Below, one piece after another: positions 55,380 to 64,000 of a DNA stretch of 64,000 bases. The position numbers and the translations under genes are program-made. Each line of letters begins with the position of its first letter. Within the stretch, counting starts at the first letter, position 1. Below the pieces are notes generated by a model. That model saw nothing but the letters and a program-made list of their open reading frames with translations. It did no database searches and was not told the DNA's origin. Origin of the DNA: Euptelea pleiosperma (Eukaryota > Streptophyta > Magnoliopsida > Ranunculales > Eupteleaceae); assembly GCA_035048495.1 (NCBI GenBank), contig CM068552.1, positions 16,492,753 through 16,556,752 on the forward strand, in the 5' to 3' direction.

Positions 55380-58300
55380 GATGAAACGTTTCACACCTGT
55401 CGATTATCTATAACTACCGCAAGGAAGGCATTTCATGAGATTGGCCGATCAAGTATTCGTATGGCTTTAGTAGACGAGAGACTTGCTCGTGGCCGAGATG
55501 TGGCTAAGCCCTCTGAAATCTTGGTAACTTGAAGTCATCCATTTTAAACATGCGTTTATTACACATGTTCTTTAGTTCATAGAGTGCAAAAGGTGCATGT
55601 GAAGATTGAATTTGATAAGAACAGTGTTGTTAATATTATACTTGAATCTTTTGACTGAGACATTTGATTTAATGGTGTTAGTTTACTCTTATTTTAACTT
55701 ATTTGTGTTATGTTCTTTTTCAGGCTTATGATCTTGTTCAAGGACCACTTGTAAGTCCTAATTCTCATATTCCTCTTAATCTATCAGCTGTTGATGGGTG
55801 CCAATAGAATCCCAATGCTGGATTTTTTTTTTTTTTTGTGATTAAGGACAAGTATTGTATTATTGTGGGGGGAAAACCCTGATATATAAAACTACAAATC
55901 ACTAAGTTCTGGAACGGCTGCATATCCACTAGCAATTGAGACACATAGCTATACAAAATAGACAACTAGTAGAGGATGGAAAAATGTGGCATTAATTCTT
56001 ATGGCCACCGAATCCTTGTAATTTTCCAGAATGCAAATGTTCCTCGTTCACGGGATGGAGTGTATATTCCAGCAGAGAGTATTAAAATTAGTCAAATTTC
56101 TGGTGAATCTCTTATGCTCTCTCAGTCTGACGAAGATGGAACCAAAACAACTAATGACATGGCTTAGGCAGGTCTCCTGGACAACTTTTCCCGCTTACCA
56201 GACATTTGTCACTTGCCTTATCCCTGACTCTTACAGAAAGTATATTAATAAATTAAATAATTATTACCCAATCTTGAATGACTAACTAACTGAAATGACA
56301 ACAGTACTAATATCTAATAATAGCTTATCAATGAGTACTAATACTATTATAAAGCCAAAACTTGGGTTGGGGCACGCCATTCACTATTAGTTGTTTAAAA
56401 AAACATAAGCACCTATTAGTTCATTAAATGCCATTCTTCACCAAAAAACAAAAAAAAAGTTAATTAAGTGCCCCTAACGTACTCACCTAGGCACCTATTA
56501 ATTAGCTTGTAAAAAAATATAGACACTTTTATTAGCTGCCTGGCGTACTTACCTTGGCACCTATAGCTGCGTGAAGAATAAAATAAAAAACATAGACACT
56601 TGTTAGTTCCTAAAATGACTTTCTACTTAATTGGAAAAACAACCCTATTAAACTACTTAAGTACTTCCCATGCCATTATCAATACAACCGCGTCATTATC
56701 ATTAAATTACTTATCATGCCATTTTATCCTATATTCAAAACAACCCCTTTCAGCCACTTAATTTCTTCCTATGCCATTTCTCTTACCAAAAATGCCCTTT
56801 CTCAAGCCATTAATTTACCGATTTGCCCATTGATAAACATTTTATTACTTAGCATGTCATTTTTTCCATATTTCCAAAACAGTTCCTTACGAAAAAATTA
56901 ATTACTTTCCATGCCATTTCTTCCATATTTCCCAAACAGTTCCGTAAGAACAACTTAATTACCTTCCATGTCATTTCTTCTATGTTTTCAAAATAATCCC
57001 TTAATAACTATTTATCTGCTCTACATGGACAACTTCAAAATTTTGATTCTCTAACTGTGCCTTGAGTTGTCACAATTTACAGATTTGCTTCTCCAAATAA
57101 ATCTTCCAAAACTACCCTTTGGGTTGAAACTCTTATTTTGCCACTTCTTTCAAAGACGCCCCTACAATCACTCACATGCGTTGCACATGAGTCCTCCCCC
57201 ACTAGTTACTACTTTAAAGCCAAAACTTGGGTTGGGGGCTCGACGTTCACAATTAGTTTCTTATCAAAAAACATAGACATCCATCAGTTCATTAAGTGCT
57301 CCTTTCTACCAAATAAAAAATGCCATTTTCACTTTACCTAGGCACCTAGGCCTATAACAAAAGCCAAAAAAACTTAGGCACTCATTAGTTCATTAAATGA
57401 CATTCTCCACCAAAACACAAAAAAATCTCTAATTGATGCAGGACGAGGGAACCCCGTTTTGCAATTGAAAAATAAGTGTGCGGAATCAACACCACACGAT
57501 GACTTGATGGAATCACTCTATCGAGTTTTGAAGGAATCACTCTTTTGGAAGGGTGTAGGGGTCTCGATGACTAACGTACTCACCCATTCTCATGCCATTA
57601 ATAGCTTACCAGCTATTAAAAAAACAGCCATGCATACCGCAATACACGTGCAGCCTGCAACCCACTAGTAACCCATAAAACAACAATACTGATAAACTGA
57701 CTAGTAACCTATAATGACAACACACTAAAATCCTATTTACTCATAATTCCTAAAACTGCACTACACATAATCCTAAAGTTTGAAAGTATAAGGGGGTATT
57801 ACGAATTACTTTCAAATTTTAGGGGGTGTTACTAAAATACCCTAAAAACAAAAGAATAGGAAATGACATAATTACAAGTCTAAAACCAATATAATAACCA
57901 AATTTATTAAATCAAAAAATGAAATCTTAGTAAGGCGTGCATTTCATGTACCTTGCACCTTGCTTGATGCGAGCGCTTTGAGCATAAGAGCATCTAACGC
58001 TATGCTATTTGGCCATGCCAATCTCAAATTTGGCACAAAGGTCAAAAAAGCAGTGCTCCAATGGCGTGTTATCCATCGTCTCAAATTTGGCATATGCTAT
58101 ATCATGTGCCAAAATTTACTTATAAAAAAAAAATAAAAAAATCCTGATGCCAAAATATAGCATTTGACAACCTTTTGGGGTTTTTGAACACGTGGCACAC
58201 TCTAGAGATCATTGACCATACAGATGTTTGAACCATCCCTAGGTGGACATGCATACCAAAAATTAGCATGATTGGTGATTTCTAATTGTTTTATTTGAGT

Positions 58301-61300
58301 CTTTTTCATGAGTTCATTTTCAACAGTGGGATTCAGACATTATTTTAGGGCACTCAGATCCAACGCCTATAAACCACCAATCAGGATGATTTTTGGCATG
58401 CAAGTCCACCTAGGGATGGTTCAAACATCCGTACGGCCAATGATCTCTAAGAGAATGCCACGTGGCGTTTTTGGCTGCAAGTCCATTTGGTAAATGACAT
58501 TTTTTTTGAAATGCACCATTGGAGCGTCACATGCTAAATATAGCATTTTTCCACTTTAGCAATCTCAAATATAGCATTGAGATAGGATTGCCACTAGAGA
58601 TGCTCTAAGGCATGTCCCTTAGTAAGGTTGCCTCGCCCTGGACCACCTGAGACGACATAGGTGCACCTCGCTGCGCCTTATTTACTCTACAATAGATTGA
58701 GAAGAATCATTGAATGACTAGATGAATCCACATTTAAGGGCTTCAACCATCATACTATAGGAGTAATCTTAAGAAAAATAAGCAATTCTAAAAAAAAATC
58801 TAATAAAAATAAGCACTAAAATCTTAAAGGAATTGTCAACAAAACATAGAACCCCATACTTATTCCAACCCTATTAGATCATGTTGGCTCTATTCCCATA
58901 TTTAGAAAGACTCTAAAAGCAGCCTTGAGCGGACTCAAGCTGCTTTAACTCAAATAACTAAGATTCCTTGATGCTAAACAATAGTTAAACTAAGGAAATT
59001 GAGGGTTTTTGTGCAAATTAGAGAGTGTTTTAAGGTTGGGGGATGCATGGAATCAACACCACACGCAAAAGATGGAAAATCTCTCTAAAAAAGGTTCTTT
59101 TCTTCACCATATTATTGAAAAACGCGAATACACACTTTTATAGAGTTCTAACTTGTAATTACACGAAGTAAGACTCCTAAACTTGCTAAAACAAATAATA
59201 TTCTTACTTGACTCTTTGACCAATTTAAATTCCTTAACATAAAAACACCTAAAAATAAACAAGACATGAACAATAACTCGTGAATGGTGCAATGTTAATA
59301 ATAACTCTAGATTTGGCTCTCTCTGGTCGCCATCCAATCTTCCTTTTTTCATGTTTGGTGCCCGGCCTCATTCTTTCTGTCACTCAACTAACAAACCCCA
59401 AAATCGTAAAATTAGAACTAAATGTTGAAAGCTATAAATGTAGTTGCAGCTGTGGAAGTGTGGCAAGATTTCCCTGCTTAAAACCTATATTCCCCAACAC
59501 TTCGAAGAGATTTGATTTTCTCACGTTCAACACCTTATGGTAGCTTGACTGCTTGAGCATTATGAAACTTTTGTGATATTAAGATACTCATGGATGTCTT
59601 GCTTGTCAGGTGAAGACTAATAACAGAAGCTTAAGCAAGTTATGGTTGTAATTTTATCAACTAAGATCTCAAATGTTAAATTGGCTGGATTTGCTGTTGT
59701 TTTGGAGTATGATATTCAGAACCAAGAACCAACTCCAATGCATTGATGCTAATATTGGACAATAGATTCTTCTAAAGTTTAGTACCAATTAGAGAATGTG
59801 AAAGTGACTGGTGTTCATGGAGATTGGAGATTATATTTGTTTTATAAAGCTAACTGGACTTACCCAAGAAAAAAAAAAGGAATATTCTTGGTGAGTATTG
59901 TTGAAGATACTCCAGCCAGTGTCATGGTTTAGTTTTGGATATGTTGAAGAGCATTATCGTGAACTTTTATGGTCTTTTCTTTGCTTTGAATGTAAGTGGA
60001 AACCGTGTATCACTTGATTGAGGTAACTAAGACTTGGCGCAGGTTAGATGGAGTTCTGCTGCTGACAAGTCAATATCCGATCCACCAACTGCTGTCCTTC
60101 TGCATGGTATTCTTGGTGGCCGGAAAAACTGGGGTTGGTATTCTTTTTCTTTCTTTCTTTTGTTTGGGTTGGATATTCAAGCAGTTCATCACGTCATATG
60201 TAACAAGGACATCAACACGGATACGAGGTGTCTGACATGACAACCTAAAAAACGCGACAGAGAGACACGTTCGTACATATATTTATTAATATATATATAT
60301 GAATGCTTAAAATTATTAATAAAACAACAAAAAATAGAAAATAAAGCAGAAAATATTTATTAGTTTATTGTTGTATGGAGGATGGAACACACCAACCCGC
60401 TTTTAGAAATCAACTTTATATTAAAAATTATTAAAACGAGGAGTGACACGGCCATAAGTGTCCAGATGTATGTCGGGAAGTGTCGACACGCGTGTCCAGG
60501 TGTCGAGGTGTCCGATAGGGCAAAACCCTAAAAGTGCAGTGTCCTTGTTACATAGCTTCATATTGTTCATCTACAGCTGTTCCAAACATAAAATGCATGA
60601 TTACTTTTGTGCATTGGAATAAGTTTCCCTAACTTCCCTTTTTTAATAAGTGCTTTTTCTTTTCAGTAAAACAAAGGTCATAATTATTTTTGTCCATCAG
60701 ATATTTGCGTCTTTGGTCAATTCCTTGATATTATGCACTTATGATAAACCGTTTAGTGAAAAACTGTTATCAATTGAACTGTAATTGGTCAATCTTATGC
60801 ACTTTCAAATTGAAGCAGCATGAACTATTAACTTATTAAATAAAAAACAGCATGAACTATTAGACTAGAAGCAAGCTCATTTAGCTTAAAAGATAAATGA
60901 AAATGTTGTGTACCTGTTTGCTTCTCCATCCATTATTTCCTGAATAAATAAGATAGATGAATAGATCTGGATTACATCTCGTAAGTTAGTTTCTTGGTTT
61001 CCTATGGTGCTCGAGCTTCCAACTCAAGACATGCACAGAATTTGTTGATAGGCTGACCTTAAACATTCTTTATAAGTTAGAACCTGAACTGAAAATTTTC
61101 TTTCGGTTGTTTCTTTGTTTGAACAGGGCATTGAAAACGTAAACTGGTTTTAATTGTTTTATGTATTTTTATGTCACAAGAATTTTGTCATTTTTTGGTG
61201 GGGGTGGGAGGTTGGGGGTTTGTTCTTTCTGTGTTGCTAGAGGCAAAATTTTATCATTTTAGCTATCATAGTATAATCTTTCTTCAGGCAACTTTATCAG

Positions 61301-63822
61301 TAGAGGTCCACAGAATTTACACAATTTCTACTGGTATTTATTGGTGGTTCTTGTAATTAATAACTTACCTACTTCTTGGGATAGTTGTCCTCTAGTCCTT
61401 AGTAGTATTATTTGTTTATTATTGCAGGGTCCTTTGCTCGAAGATTGGCACAAGAATTCCCCATGTGGCAGGTATTTTATAGTGAAGCTGATGCTTGATT
61501 TGGTTTAGTTTTAACTTTATGTTTGTCAAAAGATCTCTTATTTTACAATTTTGATCTTATTTGCAACTTGCAAGAAGATTCTATTTAGGGTGCTACTCGA
61601 TCTTGGGAACCTCATCCCCCAAAAACCACTGATTGCTGTGATCGCTCCATTAAATCCACCTTTATCACAGCCAATTATATCTTTGATTGTACAGTTAATA
61701 AATTGGTTTAATATATATATATATATATATATATTTAAAATGAAACCACCTGTAATATTTTACTGATTCCGTGTCACTTCAGAGTCCATACCTGTTTTTA
61801 CTTCCACTTTATACAACTAGGATCTTAACGCATTCAAGTTATATTTAACTATTATCTTCTTGCTAATATTGAGGAGACCCTTAACGAGTTTGTGTTATAT
61901 TGCCACAGTTTCTCTTAGTGGATTTGCGTTGCCATGGTGATTCAGCATCTATTGAAAAGAGGGGCCCTCATACCGTTGCATCAGCAGCTCTCGACGTCTT
62001 AAAGCTAGTGCGTAATTTATGACTATTAGTGGTAATCATTATGCATGCACATTCTGCTCCCTGCAATCTGTATTAGTTCAAAAAACATGAAATCATTCTC
62101 ATGTGTCATATCTTAATGGGAATTGCGATTAGGATTTGTTATTCGGTATATTTAATGCACACATGTTGATTGCACATTAGTACCTGCTCTCATTGCCAAT
62201 AAAGCATACAATAGAAGTCTCTTCACCTACCTCGCTGAAATTGGAAAGATGTGCCTTTGATGTAGAAATGAGGTCCCCAATATTTATTTTCCTTCCATAA
62301 ATATGACAATTAGATTATGGATTTGTGAGAGCCACTTATATAATACAGGCACGTTCTGGACTTTCTGTCCAGCGTAGAAGGCTGGATGGGTGGGGTTTGT
62401 TACACGTTGCAGCTGAGGTGGCAGGCCCAATGGGCTTCACGTCTTTTGCCACCTCACCTTTCCCCATTTGTCAAGTTTCAGCTGAATAGGCCTCCACCAT
62501 GTGGGAAAAGAGCCACTCTTTCACCTTTTTTCCTTCCTATTATTTGAGAAATTAAAGCATTACAGGGATGGCATTCATTGGGAAGACAATGCATGGCAGG
62601 AAATGGGTATGATGTGGACGAGGGCACTGTTCACGTGTCCTATCCAAAGGGTCATCTGGATTGACCACGCCAGGTCCTCCACTTGGCAAGAAAAGGGGTG
62701 TTTATTACTATATTATAAAATGCAATCTGCTAGATGCCGCCAATATTCTAACAGTTCTGATCTTTCAAACACCTGCTGCTAGCGTTATTTTTGGTCAATA
62801 ATTTCAAGAAATGTGGTTTGAAGCTGACTTTGGGTGCAATTGAGTGAGATATCTCATTTTCACACCTTTTGTCTTATCTCGGTTGAAACTAGGAGGAATC
62901 CCGTCCGAACTATTAAGTCTCATAACAGGTTAGCTTACATGTTATGAAGACATACCAAAACTCTAACAGAAAACATTGCTACATAAATCAGTGCCCCACA
63001 ATTAAGTGTCACCCAGTTGAAAAACTGATACATATCCACAAAAAGTACCATAAGATACTGATATTTTAAACCATCGGTTCTACAAATCTTTATTACAGAT
63101 AGTGTATTGGTTTGCTCTCTTAATATTTGCTTATAAGTCATAAGGTCCATACACGTTTACCTATAGAGAGGATTTGAAAATTTGCACACAATTTGCACTA
63201 TTAGCTAGGTCTACTTTGAGCGTCTCTAATTTTTTTGTTGAGTTTTGTACTGTCTACACATATCACAATCTTATCTATTCATCATTTTAGTTTTTATGGT
63301 GGTATAATCTATATGACGGCTCTATTTTTTGCATGGAATAGGTTGCACAGCTCAGAGTAACACCTCGAGTTTTAGTTGGTCACAGCTTTGGAGGGAAAGG
63401 TACAGTTGGTTCTGCTACTCCAGCATGTCAATATCTTATTTCAGAAAGCTCTTATGCATATTGCTTGAATTACTTGCTAATTTCTTTGAGATCAGATTAA
63501 GGGATTACATAAGAAACTTCTCACTATTAATCTATGCAGTTGCCTTGAGCATGGTGGAACAAGCTGCAAAACCTCTTGCAAGGCCAGTCAGAGTAAGATT
63601 AGTCTTTTAGATATGTTGGATGTTCATTTTAAACAGATAATTGCAGTGGTCTCAAGGTTTAGAAGGCATTGAATGTTATTATTGTAATTTTTTAATTTTC
63701 TGTTAATATATTTTCTGAAGGTTTGGGTTCTGGATGCTACACCTGGACAAGTTCGTCCTGGTGGAGATGGAGAGGATCATCCTGCTGAACTAATCGCTTT
63801 CCTTAGTACGATGCCAAAGCAG
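55380..63822 (+). CDS. ABHD11-like alpha/beta hydrolase, 5' exon not seen and 3' end beyond window
   Basis: Serine-hydrolase-fold protein. Eight exons with GT/AG sites and continuous phase: 55380-55523, 55724-55750, 60043-60133, 61428-61471, 61909-62007, 63342-63399, 63540-63592 and 63721-63822. They encode an N-terminal lead (FHEIGRSSIRMALVDERLAR), AYDLVQGPLVRWSS, the oxyanion-loop motif LLHGILGGRKNWGSFARRLA, the LLVDLRCHGDSAS strand and the nucleophile elbow GHSFGG (Gly-His-Ser-Phe-Gly, Ser the presumed nucleophile). Then come VWVLDATPGQVRPGGDGEDH and PAELIAFLSTMPKQ. The His and acidic partner of the triad should lie in later exons past 63822. The order matches the ABHD11 family (in plants, proteins like Arabidopsis At4g10030, from memory), often organellar. 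No N-terminal targeting exon was found; the second intron is 4.3 kb and full of Helitron and MITE DNA. Confidence 0.85.
55976..56230 (+). other. Unassigned exon-like frame
   Basis: An open frame reads VIFQNANVPRSRDGVYIPAE, then SIKISQISGESLMLSQSDED, TTNDMA, a stop (56165), then AGLLDNFSRLPDICHLPYP and a further stop. The composition looks like ordinary protein rather than transposon low-complexity sequence, yet I cannot place it in a family. It sits in the second intron of the hydrolase gene, bordering Helitron-like DNA, and could be a captured gene fragment. Confidence 0.3.
56328..57205 (+). mobile_element. Helitron-like non-autonomous element 1
   Basis: The 5' end a|tcaatgagtactaatactat is followed by tataaagccaaaacttgggt, a phrase often seen at plant Helitron 5' ends. 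The 3' end is actcacatgcgttgcacatgagtcctcccccactag|t at 57169-57205, with a GC-richer hairpin (catgcgttgcacatg) before CTAG. The inside is AT-rich with repeated cacctattagttcattaaa phrases. No Rep/helicase. It lies in the hydrolase intron. Confidence 0.5.
57206..57667 (+). mobile_element. Helitron-like element 2, directly abutting element 1
   Basis: Immediately after the CTAG of element 1 the sequence restarts with tactactttaaagccaaaac followed by ttgggttgggg, the same 5' phrase as element 1. It ends gcaatacacgtgcagcctgcaacccactag|t at 57632-57667. The first bases of its 5' end may be lost. Confidence 0.5.
57668..57984. other. Gene-free intron stretch
   Basis: AT-rich; the phrase agggggtattac / agggggtgttac occurs twice near 57790-57830. 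No other structure. Confidence 0.3.
57988..58605. mobile_element. MITE with GAGCATCT ends and TAA target duplication, carrying a second MITE
   Basis: The ends gagcatctaacgctatgct and, in reverse complement, gagcatctctagtggcaatc are inverted repeats. TAA at 57985-57987 recurs at 58606-58608. The arms share further sequence (gccaatctcaaatttggc / gcaatctcaaatatagca; gctccaatggcg / accattggagcg). GAGCATC-CAATGG ends with TWA duplications fit the PIF/Harbinger group. The element is split by the palindromic MITE at 58189-58465. Confidence 0.7.
58189..58465. mobile_element. Palindromic G-box MITE nested in another MITE
   Basis: The left arm is cacgtggcacactctagagatcattgaccatacagatgtttgaaccatccctaggtggac. 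The right arm is gtccacctagggatggttcaaacatccgtacggccaatgatctctaagagaatgccacgtg. The arms are close to perfect inverses for about 60 bases. Confidence 0.75.
58609..60042. other. Gene-free intron stretch
   Basis: Intron DNA of the hydrolase gene. No domains. A run around 59030-59070 (atgcatggaatcaacaccac) is reminiscent of 57478-57495 (gcggaatcaacaccacacga), suggesting dispersed repeat remains. Confidence 0.35.
60197..60554. mobile_element. MITE with TATGTAACAAGGACA ends in a hydrolase intron
   Basis: Left tatgtaacaaggacatcaac and right tgtccttgttacata are inverted copies. Further inner complementarity runs cgaggtgtctgacatg / gtgtccgatagggc. The left end lies 64 bases after the donor of exon 60043-60133. 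Target duplication not clear. Confidence 0.55.
61710..61733. repeat. (TA)n microsatellite
   Basis: An uninterrupted AT/TA run in a hydrolase intron. Confidence 0.8.
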
Positions 63823-64000
63823 GTCCCTTTTCTGGTTCTGGCATATGTACTACTTTCGTTGACAGGGTGTTCCTTTTCAGATTATAAATATGTTAGATTT
63901 ATTTCTTCTTTGCATTCAGATTGGACCTTGAAAAGGTCAATTTACCAAATAGTGTGTTCAATTAATCAAGAGTTAGTACCGATAAAAAAAAAAATTTAAT

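Noticed and set aside
1..64000. A new multi-gene or defence-type system
   Set aside because: The four host genes are unrelated and the rest is transposon DNA; no co-oriented unknown gene cluster, CRISPR-like array or conserved non-coding RNA was seen.
1..64000. tRNA genes
   Set aside because: No stretch with both A-box and B-box style motifs and a plausible cloverleaf was found by eye; a tRNA search program would be needed to exclude decayed copies.

Overview
This window looks like nuclear DNA from a flowering plant. The evidence is split genes with GT/AG introns, an AP2/ERF transcription factor, a likely chloroplast-targeted protein, and a dense layer of plant-type transposons. The species cannot be fixed from the sequence. 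Long introns packed with transposons suggest a medium or large non-grass genome. I see no tRNA, rRNA, CRISPR array or bacterial-type operon.

Only four host genes can be supported. (1) A USE1-like SNARE on + (5244-8026), five exons ending in a tail anchor, with its first exon not found in the window. (2) A single-exon DREB-type AP2/ERF transcription factor on - (10765-11316, longer start possible at 11376). (3) A complete five-exon plastid NTF2/SnoaL-fold protein on + (26127-30300), whose exons join to 224 codons plus stop without a frame break. (4) An ABHD11-like alpha/beta hydrolase on + (55380-63822), with eight exons seen, the first exon not found, and the 3' end running off the window. 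These are unrelated housekeeping or regulatory genes and do not form a cluster.

The rest is transposon-derived. 1-4440: LINE remnants with zinc-knuckle and RNase H domains. 8374-9585: a foldback element and a hAT-like short element. 11904-13902: MITEs. 14000-15970: a decayed Ty3/gypsy element. 17320-17950: MITE arms. 18560-24710: a Copia reverse transcriptase/RNase H split by a 4.8-kb hAT transposon with a perfect 8-bp target duplication; the hAT itself carries a MITE. 31028-33452: LINE, Copia and Harbinger remnants. 33453-46400: AT-rich, LTR-like DNA with a minisatellite, tandem repeats and two RNase H fragments. 46440-47844: a Helitron-like piece and two MITEs. 49320-55128: LINE pieces, a non-autonomous Mutator-like element with long inverted repeats, and a Harbinger MITE whose empty site is preserved nearby. 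56330-57665: apparent head-to-tail Helitrons. 57988-58605: a MITE inside a MITE.

The most informative features are the nested insertions with readable target duplications and a palindromic MITE family (eight or nine copies), most of whose copies carry CACGTG (G-box) motifs in their arms. I found no convincing new multi-gene system. The gene models come from reading splice signals and family resemblance by eye, without alignment.
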